64,000 nt of DNA, taken from NCBI RefSeq assembly GCF_000003815.2, contig NC_049982.1, forward strand, positions 33,075,746 to 33,139,745, in the 5' to 3' direction. The notes under the pieces were generated by a model. The model had not been told where the DNA came from. It did no database searches and saw only the letters and a program-made list of their open reading frames with translations. Made by a program: the position numbers and the translations under genes. The stretch's first letter is position 1. The number at the start of each line of letters is the position of its first letter. Shown in pieces: positions 33,901-45,774 of this stretch. The DNA comes from Branchiostoma floridae (Eukaryota > Chordata > Leptocardii > Amphioxiformes > Branchiostomatidae).

Positions 33901-36900
33901 CAGACACCTAGTAACAGTAGTGAGGTGAGTACAGAGCTGGGCACCACATCCTCCCCTGTAGCCAAGCAGAGACCTCAGACACCTAGTAACAGTAGTGAGG
34001 TGAGTACAGAGCTGGGCACCACATCCTCCCCTGTAGCCAAGCAGAGACCTCAGACACCTAGTAACAGTAGTGAGGTGAGTACAGAGCTGGGCACCACATC
34101 CTCCCCTGTAGCCAAGCAGAGACCTCAGACACCAATGCCAACCACACTTGAAGTGAGGATGACTGCTTTACCATGTACTTTTGTACATTGTCCTTTTCCA
34201 GGGCGTGGCATCCCTTCCCAGCACCCCTGGCACCCCCGGGTCCAAGGGTGAGAAGCCCTCCCCACAGAAAGTGTCGACGGGAACATCCACTACCATCAGT
34301 GGCTCCCTGTATGCAGCACAGTATGCAGCTTTCCTTAAACAACAGGCCAACAAAGCATCACTCACCACGCAGAAGGCACCAGGTTGGTCCTGCCTTGTAC
34401 CTTGTTCAAACAGAGCTGTAGAAATGGTATTACATTGTGCTCACCTCTAGGATTGTGTATTTTTCTACATTGTTTAGGAAGAGTCAGGAAAATTTCGTAC
34501 TCGTAGCTTTTAAGGCTTAGCAGCATCACTCTTCCAGTCAGCATTGTCTGTGTGAAAATTCTTGAATTAATGTCTTACTGTCTTACTCTGCAAGACAGTG
34601 GTCCACTTTGCTACAAGGGAACACTGTATTTGGTCGATCTGGTCCAATACAGTACTGGCACGGTAAAATCCGATTTTAAACAATGCTAAATGCCAAATTT
34701 ACCCTGATTTCTGTCTTGTCAAGTTTGAATGTCCACTGTAAATTTACATGGTAAAAGAGGACCAGTGGTGTCCTATGGACATGGTTGAAACATTTACTGT
34801 AATTCACTTTGTCTTCTCGGTACCAAACTTTCACGATCTGAGAAAATTTAACTTGTTCTCGGAACTAAATGTTCACTGTTGCGGCAAGTGCACATAAAAA
34901 AAGTCTGTGAATTATTTCTTATCAGTAATGATAAATTCACGTTACAGTCATCACCGTGAAAACCGTGAACATAACAGTACATTGAAAAACAGGAATTACA
35001 GTATGTAGTACAGTAGCAATTACTTTGGAAAGTGTACAATATTTGCAGTGTCATGCATTCGTGGCGGAGTGGCACCTCTGTCCTGGGATGGAAATGAACT
35101 TTTGGATATTTCTCCCCATCTGTTTATTAGGGCATGAAAAGGCTTTTATAATATCAAAATGAGGGATTTAACAGCAACGATAATAACACAGGCTTTAAAA
35201 TTCCAATTGAATTGAATTGTGCCTTTTCCTTACTTCCTTACCAATTTCCAAGGCTAAGGATAACTAGTAAGTGGTAAAAAGGGTACTGATCCATTCTATA
35301 ACATGATTGTTGGCAGACATATCTGTAGAAGAGTTATGTATGTCAGCTCTATCAGTTTATGAAGTTTTGGTGCCAATCTGTTTCCTTATAAGTCAGAAAC
35401 TTGAAAGGATTGGTCTCTTAAAAAGTATGTTGTTCTTGGCAGTCGGTCCTACTGCTTGCTGATTGGTCCTCTGGACAGGTCTCTGGAGTGCCAAAGGTCA
35501 CAGAGAGTTCATGACCAGACAATTGCCCCCACCCTTCCTGATACAAACATGTTCTGTAAACAATCTTCTTTATGGGCATTCCAGGCTATATATCCTACCA
35601 GCTTCCCAGATTGTATCTTTGGTATCAGGTTTTATTGACAACATCTGAATCCACAACTGCTGCTAAATTCAGACCAATCCAATCCTGAGTTGACCCCTGG
35701 AAACCCCACTTCTAAGACTGTTTACTGTATGGATACAAGTCTTGCAGTTAGTTTGAAGTAACACAATAAGATGTGGGAGCAAGGATGAACATGGATGTCC
35801 AGGCAGCTAAGATCATGAGAACTTCATTTTGAGAAGTGTAGTGCAGAAGAAAAGTGAGTTCAAAGAAAAGAAGTTTGTATCAGACCTGAGTCAGCTTACA
35901 AATGTGCCCTATGTTAGTACGTAGCAGAGATTCTCATAGATATTTTACCATGATCAATATTTCTGGAAGGAGGCCATATATTATTTATCGTTTGAGGACC
36001 AAGTCTTCCAGCCTTGGTCACCTCTGGTATGACCTCACCCCAGCCCTGTAATCTGTAGCACCACTCAGGCCAGTGTGAAAAGCTTGAAGTAAAAGGTCCA
36101 GATACTGTAAATGCAGAAAGCTTTGCGATGGTTTAATGTTTGCAGTTTTTGCAGTGACCACTTCACCATGAACTTAAAACCACCGCGAACACTTCTCCAT
36201 GGCAGTAAGAGACTACAGTACAGTGCATGCTGCTACCTCGAACATGCAACCACCGCAAAAAGTCCTTTTTCCGGAACCGAAAAATTAAATCCCCACGAAA
36301 TTAAATGCATTTACAGTACTGCAGATGTCTGGGACCATGGAAGAACCCCATGGAGCAGGTCATCCTTGGGGTGGTGTTTTCCCCTCCTGTCTAGATGTAC
36401 TGTTGGAACTGATAAGGGACTGGTCGATATTTAGCGGGGGGGGAGGGCCGGTCGTCAGAGGGTCGGGTCAAAATTTTTTTCCTAGGCCCTCCCCCCCGGT
36501 CAAATTTTTTTTCCTAGGCCCTCCCCCCAAGTCAAAATATTTTTCCTAGGCCCTCCCCCCTCCTATCAAATTTGAAAAATATTCAAGACGCAATTAAATC
36601 ACCGCGCTCCCGCTTGGAAATATCCTTTACGCCATACTGATGATACTGGTTTTCCGTTTTTAGGCGAAGCAGATCTCTTACCCCTAGCAAAAAAGGGAAA
36701 TTGAATGGCTCGGAGCCCATAAATATATTCTTTATGGAGGTTACTTTATTCTTTTGATATTCATAAATGATGCCACTGACTCTACGTACCCACTGAACAA
36801 CACCGCAAAAGTATTTTGTACCTGGATTTCTAGTAGATTTGCGCCGCTTCGCGGCGCGCGCCCCGCCCCTTTACTAAAACGCATTGCAAGCTCGTGGGGT

Positions 36901-39900
36901 CTGGAGCAGCTTGTCGGAGACTATTTTCAATGTACATACCTTTGGGACTTGATGGTTCTGTGGTGGTAATAACTGACTGTGACTCGGGGGGAAATGCCAA
37001 CAAAAACGTCAGAACGATGCGACTAACCAAAACTGTAGTGGGGAGGGGGGCGCCGAAGCGTACTGAGGACGATTTTCCCACGGCGAGCCGGGGTCGACCG
37101 GTCGCCTTCAGTCTCTACCTCTCCCGGCGGGCGTTAGAACGCAGACTTCTACTCGGGAGATCTTTTAAAAATGCCACGCTTTTTGTATATCCATTTTGTC
37201 GGTCAAAAATGACGGAATGGGCCTGCACATAGAAGGAATATTGCGATGATTTGAAAAAAAATATTTACGTTTTGCCCGCACGATGTTGCAGCAACATGTT
37301 ATCTTTATGTCTGTATTGTGTCACTATTATTGATGAAGGCGCGTAAGAAAAGTTCTAAATCAAAAGGCCATTTGTACTGGTGTTCTAGGTGTACTGGCAC
37401 ATGAACAAGCATGACAAAGGATTATGATACTATTTATTCGGTAACATTCACTTTTATTCACGATTCTAATTTGCAATGCCTGCAAACTCCGATCGGAATC
37501 ACCCGGATCCTGTACGATTTAAAAAGCATTTTGACTGGAATTTATGTATTTTTTGACACGTTAGTTCAGATTCTTTTCTCAGTAGCTGTGTCTGTATCAC
37601 AGGCCTCGTGAACTGTCAAGCTTCCGATTTTCATAGTTTTAAAACTATCGACAAAGGAATCGTTTAAGGATGTTTTCCTCCTGGTGCAAACTGTAAACAC
37701 ACGTCACACACCACTCGTCTCCGGTGTGACAAATGCACTGCCGCCTCTTGCGCCATTTTTCTTGGATTTGAGAGGCTCGAGCCGTCCTCCGCGGCTCCGA
37801 CATCATTTCCTCGCGATCTTTGCCAGCCCTGACTCCACCGCTGCCCCTTCTCCCTGTTCCTCAACACTTGTAGTAGAAGCAATAGTTTCCGCGTCGTCCA
37901 CTTCTTCTTGACAAGTCGACGCCTTGGCGAGATACTTGTGTATGTTGTCCAGTGCCAAACATTGCAGTTTCCCGGGTTATTCCCATAGTTTCGCGCCTTT
38001 TTGGCGCCGCTGTGGGCTGTGATTGGTCGCAAGTTAATTCGATTTACGCATAAAGTGGTACGCCCTGTCCAATCGGTACATCTGAAGACTGCAGCCAAGG
38101 CTGTTGCCATGGTAACGACACGTACAACATGGGAATCGGCTTGCACACGTCTTGTACTGCGTGCGGTTGATAATTATGATAGTTCCCAAGCCGAGCACTC
38201 GCTGCTAGCTGTACAGGTTATAACAAGGACGTTGTGTAAGATTTTATAATATAGTAGTGGGGAAAGAGATGTCCTGTCTGCAAAATTTCAGGTTGCGCAG
38301 TGGGTTTAAAATCACGTTGCGCCAAGCAAAATATTCCAAGCCCTCACGATGTGCCAAGCCCTGTGACAGTCGTCTTTTTTTCCTTCTAAGCAAATTGAAC
38401 ATTGTCGACAAAGATTTTGATCTCCAAACACACCTATTTGCTGACGATGTACAGCGAGAGAAAGCGAACATGAAACGAGGAAAGCCGAATTCACAAGTCT
38501 CACCGGCCGTTTCACAGACGGCACTTTGTCACAGGTCATCTTCCAGAGCGGAGCGTTCCAAATTATGAAAGAAAATAGAAAATACGCATTTTCACGTAAT
38601 TTTTTTGCGGTAAAATATGAGGAAAAATACCGACACGTGTTGGTGCGCAGATGTTGACTAGACATGCAAGTACGCTAAATTTTGTCACCGTGACTGAATG
38701 GTAGCATTGCAAACCGGAAGCAACGTTACATTTTACGTCGCATTTTGATAACTTTATCGGCTTCATGCCTTTGCCGCGCCAGCTTCATAAGAAAGGAAAA
38801 CAAATTTGACTGATATTTTCTCCGCCCACCTCTATTAATACAAGCGTTAAAACGGAAAATGAACACTGTAACATCAATATTTTCACAACGTTGTAGCGGT
38901 GTTAAACAGAGATAGAGTCAAAGGCGCGGCAGTGAAATATTACTGAGCGAATTTTCAGCATGTGGAGCGGGGAGCCACCGGCCTTTTTTTTTACCATGCC
39001 GAGCGCCGAACTCGGGCGCGAGGCGTCTCAAGCTTGTGGAGACCCGGGGAAATTTTGAAATCTTGACCCTCTGAAACGCCAATTTCCGGCATTTTGAGGG
39101 ACAAATTATGCTGGTAGTCCGATCAAAAATTTTTCCTAGGCCCTCCCCCCAGCTCAAAATTTTTTTCCTAGGCCCTCCCCCCGGCTCAAATATTTTTTCC
39201 TAGGCCCTCCCCCCTCTGACGACCGGCCCTCCCCCCCCGCTAAATATCGACCAGTCCCTAAGGGCAGGGCTAGGGAGGACCACACCGTTTTATGGGCCAT
39301 CTGGGGAGGCCTACTCCAGCAGTTCATACAGAGGTCACGGGTGGCAGGGTAGTTCATAGCCACTTTCTATAATCTGTACCTTTTCCTGGTATACAACTGA
39401 CAACAAGCGTAAGCTCTTCAAAACAAGTCAGCTGATTAAGGTAATGACATTGGGAGAATGTCTGCCTGGCTGTGTGAGTGAGTGAAATGGGTCCAAAGAA
39501 CACCATGCTGACTTGATTAAGTGGCCAGATTTGCTGGCTGTGAGGTACACATTCGTCTTTCCCAGTGTGTTTACATCCCATGGTCTGTGCTGGCTGGGCC
39601 AGGATGCCCTGGCTACCACCCCAGGAAATTGATGTTGTGCCAACATGGAACATTACAGCATGTCATGTACCACATTAATCAGGGCTGGGATGCCATGCCT
39701 TCACACTACCACTGGTTTTAGGTTACTATTTAGAGGAAGCTGGCAATCAAGTGAAGGGTTATCAACAGTGATACCATGCATGCACCCAGTCCCAGTTTGA
39801 CATGTTGGTATTAGATTGACCCAGACCTGACAGTTTACCCCTTGGCTCACATATCTTGCTCAGTGAGGAGTAGATTAGGGTCCAGGCATGAAATAGTTAT

Positions 39901-42900
39901 CAGCAATGTGGTCTGACTTGATCCAAGGACCCAACAACTTGAACAAGGCCAGAATTCTTTTTTACTGTGCCGAGTTTTATAGATTTTGGAGCAGCCACCA
40001 AAACAGCAAGGCAATTTTGTAGATCAGCATCTGTCTTTATAATTGCTGTAATCTGTGGCTATTCTCACTGAAAAACTGAAAATCCCTATTTTGCACATTT
40101 CAGTGAAGCCTGGTATCCAAACCCCAGCCCGATCTCAAGTATCTATCGTGCCACGCGAAAGATATTTGAGGTTGGGGTATGGTATCCAGGCTTCACTGAA
40201 ATGTGCAAAATAGGGATTTTCAGTTGAAAAATAATACAGCTCTAATTGCTTTAGAAAGCCAAAAATGATTGGCTTTGTATTGCAGACAGGTAACAATTAT
40301 GTTACCTTTGACTTCAAGTGACTTTATTCAGATCCACTTTTAGCTATTACCAATAATATTTCTCACAACTAAACAGGACACTTTACTCTTTTTTCTTCAA
40401 AATGGGTTACAGTGTTGTCTCCATCATTTAGGTATAAAAGGTTGTACCCAGGAACATTTAAAAGATGGACAGCTTTTTTGGCACAAGGGTTAAATAGATG
40501 ATGAATCAAGCGTCCAACATAGCAACGTTTGTTATAGTAATTTTTGTACGTTTTTTTGTCAAGCAATGTGGGCTACAAGTAGCAGTCAACAATCCTTTCT
40601 TGTCTCTTGAGAAAGCCAGAAAAACTCAAAAGCATCACAAAAACGGCAATTTCTAGTCATATACGTGGTAGGTAATATAACCAATGCAGGTTGTAACCGT
40701 CTTTATACCCGTGTACAATGAGTTGTTTCATTGTCAAGAAAGAAAGAAAAGAAAGGAAGAAAGACAGTATTTTGCACAAGGACAGCTTGGCAGGCTGTGT
40801 ACCAGTACTCCCAGGTTGGTTGTACCAAGTATGTGCCAATAGCGCTCAAAACAGAAAATGCCAGGATTTTGAGTGTTTTAAACTGTTACTGCCAACCCAT
40901 CCACCGAGTTGATGGGAGAGACATGTCCAGACTGCATGTACAGGGGCGGCTGAGTGTGAAAAAGACAAAATACATAGCTGAGACCCTGTCCCCATCTTCT
41001 GTCTTGGAATATTACTTTATATAGTGGCATGAGTCCCGATCTCTGGCTGGGATGTTCATTTAGCTGGAGTTAAATGACAAGGAAATCCATGCTGCCCTGG
41101 GTCTGAACCATGTCCAGCCCACATTCTCCTGCTGTTCAAAGCATACCTCTCCCTGTGTGTGTCCACATGTGCAGCCTCCATAGCCATTTGTTATGTTTTA
41201 TTGCAGGACAGTGACAGGGCATTCAGAACGCTCACAAAGATGACTGTAGGAAATACAACTTAGTTACATGCTAATGTTTCATGGGGTGTACTCTTTCTTG
41301 TTGTGAATTATAATGTAGAAATACTGTATATTAGCAATATGAAGAAATACAGTCTGTTTGTACCATAGATGGTTTTGGCCACGTAGCAGGGTCTGCACGC
41401 CATTTTCCATTAAGTGTTATGATCCATTTTAATTCCTTGTTAATCATTGCCTGTCCTTCAACATTAAGTATTATCGGGATGTTATTCGTGAAGTGTTATT
41501 TGCCGTTTTAATTCTATGTTAAGCGTTATTTGCTGGTCCGATGTCACCCTTAAGTGTTAACAAGAAATTCTTCATAACCTGTCACACTCACAAAGTCAAA
41601 TGCCAGATAGAGCCCCTGAAATTGCAGGAAATGGGGGTCCAGATTTCAAATTTCTCAAAACCTCCCGGCATATGTTACGGAAACGTCACCCTCAAAAACC
41701 TTTTCACATTTCAGTGTCTTAGTTTCAGGCAAAATGTGCTTCTTGAATGTAGTAAATGATGTTTCAGATGGTCAAGACTTCCTCGGACCTACCTTGCAAC
41801 GGCTTACGTCTTTGGCACTCCCTACTACATGACAAAAATATGTTGGTGCCACGGGTCGCCCTTACAAAACTTTTTTCTCTAATAGAATATCATTTTGATA
41901 TAGCTTAGTCTGCAAGCAGCATTTTTTCCTCAAAGTGCATAAATGACATTTCAGAGGGTCCAGCTTTCAAAATTTCTTTGGACTTTTTAGCTTTTAATTA
42001 AACCATGTATAATTTCAATGGAAAAGTGTAGTACTTAAGCAAAATTTACTGGCAGACCCCCTATGATTGTTGCACCTTCCGCGCTCCACATTCTGAAAAT
42101 TTTGTCAACAATACTTTGCTACTTATGTCTGATACTCTAATTGCATTTAAGTTTGCGGGAATTTACGTTTGCGGGAATTGGATTTTGCGGTGGCAGGAAA
42201 AAGAACTTTTCGCTGTGTTTTCAAGTTCGCTGTAGCACCATGCACTGTAGTCTCTTACTGCCTTGGAAAAATGTTCGCGGTGGTTTTAAGTTTGCTGTGA
42301 AGCGGCGGAAACCGCTAACATTTAACCACCGTGACAGTTTCTGCATTTACAGTAATCCACTTCCTTTGCTGGTGATGATTCCAGGCCCTCCACCCGTTAG
42401 CATGAAAAGTGATTAGGAGAGTCATGATGTCAAGGTTTGGAAAGAAAAACTACGGTATGTTGTGATTGCCTTTAAAAGTGCAGGAACATATAAAACATTT
42501 CTTTTCATGCATACAAAGGATTATCCACTGATATCTGTATTTTGTTGTGTGTACAGGAAAGGGACGAGCCCAGGCACCAAAGCGCAAGCGGGCAGCCAGT
42601 TCAGCCACCATCGAAGATGGCTCCAGTGCAAACAAGAAACGTGCCCGGCAATCCTCTGCATCGGAGAAGATTTCATCCAAAGCCAGAGTTCCAGATGAGT
42701 CTCGAAATGTGCCCCCCTCCCCCTCTGCTCCCTTCCCCACCCCATCCACTCACAGTACACTGACTAGTCTGCTGCAGTCCCCTCCAACCAGCCCAACGGT
42801 GTCAGCTGCTGCAGGTGTCACAGCACCTGCGGGGCCAGGTCTGGTCTCCGCACCCTCCGCTACCAAGTCTCTGTCTCAACTACAGCAGCAGTCTCTGTCA

Positions 42901-44104
42901 CAAATGGGTCTTCCCAAAAATGCCTCTCACAGCAGCATCTTACAGGGACTTAGTTTACAGGCCCAGCAGCACATGGGTGGGGCTGGGGCTGCTGCAGCAT
43001 CAGCACTGTCCCTCAGTGGGCTGACCTCCCCTCTCAGCCACAGTGAGCACAGTCCAACAGCACAAGGGATGCTGCTCACCACAAACCAGCTGTCACTGTC
43101 AAAGGGAGATGTATCCCAGGAAGGATCACAACCCACCGTTTCCACTTCCACCTGCTCATTTTCAGTGTCCACTGTCTCTGGTACAATGCCACCAGTCGTT
43201 AGCACAGCAGTGGACAATCACCCCGTCGCAACCTCGTCTGCAACCATAGCCAGCATGTCACAGATCCAGCAGCTGCTGTCTGGCATGCAGAAAGCCCCAC
43301 AGAAGGCAGGTGCCCTCACCCTAGCACTCTCCTCCACTTCTACAACTTCATCTTCCATAGCCAGTCTGCTGACTGCTCCGAAAGGCACTGTAGCCGCCCT
43401 GAGTCAACAGAGCACCCCCCAGGCTGCCGGCACCCTACGCCAGAGCCCCAAATCAGCCTTTGTGGCCATGCAGCAGCGAGCAGGCATGGATGTGGACGTC
43501 AGCGACCCCACCAAAATCGAGGTGATTCAGAAGCTCCAGTTCCACGACTTCCCCCTGACCACCGGCAGCCTGACCTCCGCAACAAGCTCCGTCACACAGG
43601 CCAAGATTCTGAAGAGTCTGGACCTGGGAAAGCTGCCTATTCTGTCCGAATTCACCAAATCGTCTGAGAANNNNNNNNNNNNNNNNNNNNNNNNNNNNNN
43701 NNNNNNNNNNNNNNNNNNNNNNNNNNNNNNNNNNNNNNNNNNNNNNNNNNNNNNNNNNNNNNNNNNNNNNAGCAACGTACTCTCTTGGTCGGCTTGGGGC
43801 AGTGTCGTCGACGTCGTATAGTCAAGAGGCGGCGGTGCAGGGTTCGGACAGACCTCATCCCAGCGTGGCAGACTCCGCTGCCGAGTGCGATATTGCAGAC
43901 ACTGCCCGCAGCATCGCCCTGGGTAGGATCCCTACAGTGGACCCCTCTGATGGTCAGCAGCCCTGCCCTTCCCCTGTAGCTACAGCAGCACCAGACAGCA
44001 GCAGTCTATCCACTCACATGTACACCATGGACACGGCAGGAACAGGTATGGTACAGGGCAACGGCAGAGGACGCAGGGGGAAAAATGGCAAAAGCTTTCA
44101 ATAG
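24975..44104 (+). CDS. KANSL3: KANSL3: NSL histone-acetyltransferase complex subunit 3
   Basis: Exons: non-coding about 24975-25076, then 25497-25736 (ATG 25498), 26273-26443, 27818-27908, 28360-28443, 28747-28848, 29921-30049, 30845-31063, 31790-31861, 32279-32353, 32816-33037, 33637-34152, 34202-34382, 42557-44104. All junctions are GT/AG and phases agree. Conserved blocks match vertebrate KANSL3 closely: [104 protein letters not shown]3 is a nuclear scaffold of the KAT8/NSL complex that acetylates H4 at promoters. Residues about 265-465 form an alpha/beta-hydrolase-like fold with G-W-S-V-G at 359-363. A repeat of 25 residues occupies 515-634. The last exon is interrupted by a 100-N gap (43671-43770), so total length (at least about 1,180 residues) is unknown. 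Confidence 0.95.
24990..25076 (+). promoter_or_regulatory. KANSL3 first (non-coding) exon with YY1-type AAGATGGCGG motif and short uORF
   Basis: CCAAGATGGCGGACGC at 24993-25008 is the YY1-type motif found just downstream of start sites of many housekeeping genes. The ATG in it opens an eight-codon uORF ending at TAG 25022-25024. The exon ends ACAGAG|GTAGGC at 25076. The assignment as exon 1 rests on this donor, the motif and the acceptor before the coding ATG. Confidence 0.5.
25778..25950. mobile_element. Pogo/Tigger-like MITE with TA duplication
   Basis: Ends TAGTAGAAGCC and, inverted, CAGTAGAAGCC, bordered by TA on both sides. The interior repeats AATTGCAC words. Lies in intron 2 of KANSL3. 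Confidence 0.65.
26478..26661. mobile_element. MITE with CTGTAAATG ends and TA duplication, copy 1
   Basis: TA-CTGTAAATGCAGAAAC at left, CATTTACAG-TA at right. The interior alternates TTCGCGG, CCGCGAA and AACCACCGCGAA-like words. Other copies at 36105-36316 and 42135-42352. Confidence 0.75.
29372..29920 (+). repeat. 57-bp minisatellite containing the exon-7 splice acceptor
   Basis: Nine head-to-tail 57-bp units begin at 29408 and end at the real exon boundary 29920/29921, preceded by a partial unit. Each unit holds the first 24 bases of the exon (V-P-G-L-V/G-D-K-M) and a pyrimidine tract ending CTGTAG. Units differ only at a few sites (GGTAGAT/GGGTGAT, CCCCTG/CTCCTG/CTGCTG). In plus-strand frame the unit ends with TAG, so only the last acceptor keeps the protein open; the minus strand stays open by accident. 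Confidence 0.95.
31180..31440 (+). pseudogene. Possible retrotransposon ORF remnant
   Basis: The frame reads [17 protein letters not shown], one stop, then [20 protein letters not shown] and [15 protein letters not shown]. The look is that of a decayed reverse-transcriptase ORF tail in a KANSL3 intron; the class is not certain. Confidence 0.3.
32380..32490. repeat. Interspersed repeat shared with 2937-3130
   Basis: Same ordered blocks as at 2937 (GACTACTCTCTCTTGGCAGC, GGAGCTTACAATAGGC), just after the donor of KANSL3 exon 32279-32353. Confidence 0.55.
33125..33463. mobile_element. MITE with CAGGGCTCGAAATAC ends, copy 2
   Basis: Inverted termini CAGGGCTCGAAATAC / GTATTTCGAGTCCTG, perfect 5-bp duplication AATGT on both sides (33120-33124, 33464-33468). 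Interior matches 10990-11320. Lies in a KANSL3 intron. Confidence 0.75.
33775..34132 (+). repeat. 75-bp coding minisatellite carrying splice donors
   Basis: Four full 75-bp units and a 57-bp fifth encode the 25-residue unit [20 protein letters not shown] followed by NSSEV. Units two to five start with a perfect donor context GAG|GTGAGT (GT at 33850, 33925, 34000, 34075), always in phase 0; a further donor GAA|GTGAGG follows at 34153. Unit copies are nearly identical, so the expansion is recent. Confidence 0.92.
36105..36316. mobile_element. MITE with CTGTAAATG ends and TA duplication, copy 2
   Basis: TA on both sides, ends CTGTAAATGCAGAAAG and GCATTTACAG, interior as in copy 1. Confidence 0.75.
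36416..39258. mobile_element. 2.84-kb PIF/Harbinger-like non-autonomous transposon
   Basis: TAA on both sides (36413-36415, 39259-39261). Termini GGGACTGGTCGATATTTAGC perfectly inverted, followed on both sides by GGGCCGGTCGTCAGAGG and three to four tandem TTTCCTAGGCCCTCCCCCC units. The interior is about 2.5 kb and has no transposase ORF; its longest frame (37664-38146, minus) has no motif I can name. Confidence 0.75.
40074..40226. repeat. Long near-perfect palindrome
   Basis: The arms 40074-40119 and 40181-40226 include AACTGAAAATCCCTATTTTG, CACATTTCAGTGAAGCC and TGGTATCC and are inverted almost without mismatch. The 60-bp centre is also partly self-complementary. Confidence 0.8.
42135..42352. 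mobile_element. MITE with CTGTAAATG ends, copy 3 (inverted)
   Basis: Ends CTCTAATTGCATTTAAG and CTGCATTTACAG with TA on both sides; interior complementary to copies 1 and 2. Confidence 0.7.
43671..43770. other. Assembly gap (100 N) inside the KANSL3 last exon
   Basis: One hundred N, a conventional unknown-size gap. The reading frame before it (…[12 protein letters not shown]) and the one after it ([15 protein letters not shown] to the TAG-free end at TAG/TAA 44102-44104) are both KANSL3-like in composition but differ in phase, so the missing length is not 100. Confidence 0.9.
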
Positions 44105-44544
44105 ACGTAGACTTCAGATGAAGGCAGAGGTTGGTGTGGCATGGCATCAGGACAACTATTCCTTTGCTTTGAAATGCTTAACACTGCAAGAAAGACAAAA
44201 TACCTTCTGTTGAAGCAATTTAAGAGAGTAAGGGCAGTCTAGGTACTTCAGTAAAGGTGTCAATCATCTCACAAGGACTGAGCAAAAGAAGAACTGTCAT
44301 TACTCAAAGAGCCTCTCCCGCAGCAAATAGTACTAGTAGTGGACAACCTCAAGCCAACCATACACACTTTATATGCCACATCTTCAGAAAAGACTCGGCT
44401 GCATAGTGTGTTTTTTCCATGGTCAGAGTTTAGATGACCCAAAATGTAATATTTTCTGGCTTTTATATGCCAGGGTCAAACTGCCCTAGGTGGCTTAACC
44501 ACATCTATCTGCAAGCATTCTTTAAAACTATCCAGAGAAGTTGT

Positions 44545-45050
44545 TGTGGTGACCGCGTGGCGCAGTGGTAGCATGTTTGGATTTGCACCGAGAGGTTGCG
44601 GGTTCGAATCCGCCTACCGTGCCACCGATCTTGTGCCCTTGGGAAAGGCACTTTACACTACTTTCCTCACTTTACAGTTTACTCAAGTGAAAAATGAGTC
44701 GTCCCTCGGATAGGACGTTAAATGGAGGTCCCGTGTATGGGGAGAGTCATACCCCATGCACGTTAAAGAACCCCCACACGTGCGATGGTGCGGTGTGGAT
44801 GGAGCAAACCATTCTGTCTGGAGTTGGTGATTCACTACAAATCACCCGGGCGGAGGCCTGGCTAACCTTCGTGTCGTATCAGCCACACGGTGATTTACAT
44901 CATTCACCATGCCCCCGAGAGGAGATAGGCGCCGCCAGGGGACTAAAATGCCTATTGATACAGCACAACACTGATGTTGTGCTGCCCCTATGGCTGATTA
45001 ATCAACCTACGGCTGATTAAAAAGGCTATGGGACGAAAGAAAGAAGAGAA
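44545..45050 (+). mobile_element. tRNA-derived SINE, near full length
   Basis: Pol III A box TGGCGCAGTGG (44558-44568) and B box GGTTCGAATCC (44601-44611) are 33 bp apart, as in a tRNA gene. The body has GTGCCCTTGGGAAAGGCAC, CCCTCGGATAGGACGTTAAA, ACACGTGCGATGGTGCGGTG and ATCACCCGG blocks that recur at 3184, 3440 and 45775. It ends in GGCTATGGGACGAAAGAAAG. Confidence 0.8.
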
Positions 45051-45284
45051 GTTGTCCCTACTGTACTTGGTGATAGCATGTACTTGGTGATAACATATGC
45101 AGACTTTCATGTAGTTTACTGCAGCTGTACTAAAAATGATGTCCTAAAACTGTGATGTGAAAATGAAACACTCCCTATCCATTGATATCTTGTGACATTG
45201 TTAGCCAGGACATGTGGTATTGTGTAAAATGTATATACATGTACATATATGTGCACTGGTATATAGGTAGTGCTATGAAAAGTC

Positions 45285-45384
45285 NNNNNNNNNNNNNNNN
45301 NNNNNNNNNNNNNNNNNNNNNNNNNNNNNNNNNNNNNNNNNNNNNNNNNNNNNNNNNNNNNNNNNNNNNNNNNNNNNNNNNNNN
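45285..45384. other. Assembly gap (100 N)
   Basis: Run of 100 N of unknown true size. Confidence 0.95.
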
Positions 45385-45774
45385 CTGCAGTGTCTGAGTC
45401 AGCAAAGTGTTTATACTTCTGATCACTGAGGGAAGTGATATTTTTAAAGATATTTCAGGCAACAGTTATTCATTCAAACCCCTCCCAACCACCTCTATAA
45501 ATAGGCACAGTGCCCATCACTGTTTCTATCACCCATGGACCACACAGTAAGGTGCTAGTCCGCTGATGGTAGGGTGTGTTCAACTGCTATAGAAAACAGT
45601 ATGGATGGATCATCTGAACTGTTGAACCAGGGCAGGTAGAGAGAATTGCTCTTTTTTGCATATTATTATAAGTAAACCAAGATGTTTGTGCACTTTTTCA
45701 AAGTAACCGAAGACAAGTATGTGGTATGATGCTGTGTGTGTAGGGTGTGTAATTTTTATTTTCAGATTGTTAAA

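Larger units (their letters stand above)
34383..42556. other. Large KANSL3 intron, 8.2 kb
   Basis: Joins KANSL3 exons 34202-34382 and 42557-44104 (glycine codon split 1/2). It holds the CTGTAAATG MITEs at 36105 and 42135, a 2.84-kb Harbinger-like element at 36416 and a palindrome at 40074. The blocks at 41610-42100 (ACATTTCAGAGGGTCC) are related to the MITE at 9431. No coding exon of another gene is supported. Confidence 0.7.

Noticed and set aside
37664-38146. 160-codon ORF inside the 2.84-kb Harbinger-like element
   Set aside because: No transposase motif (no DDE residues, no Myb-like domain); Arg/Lys-rich by composition only.
44551-44625. Functional tRNA gene
   Set aside because: A and B boxes are present, but the sequence is the head of a SINE with a long body and related copies in the window, and the acceptor arms do not pair properly.
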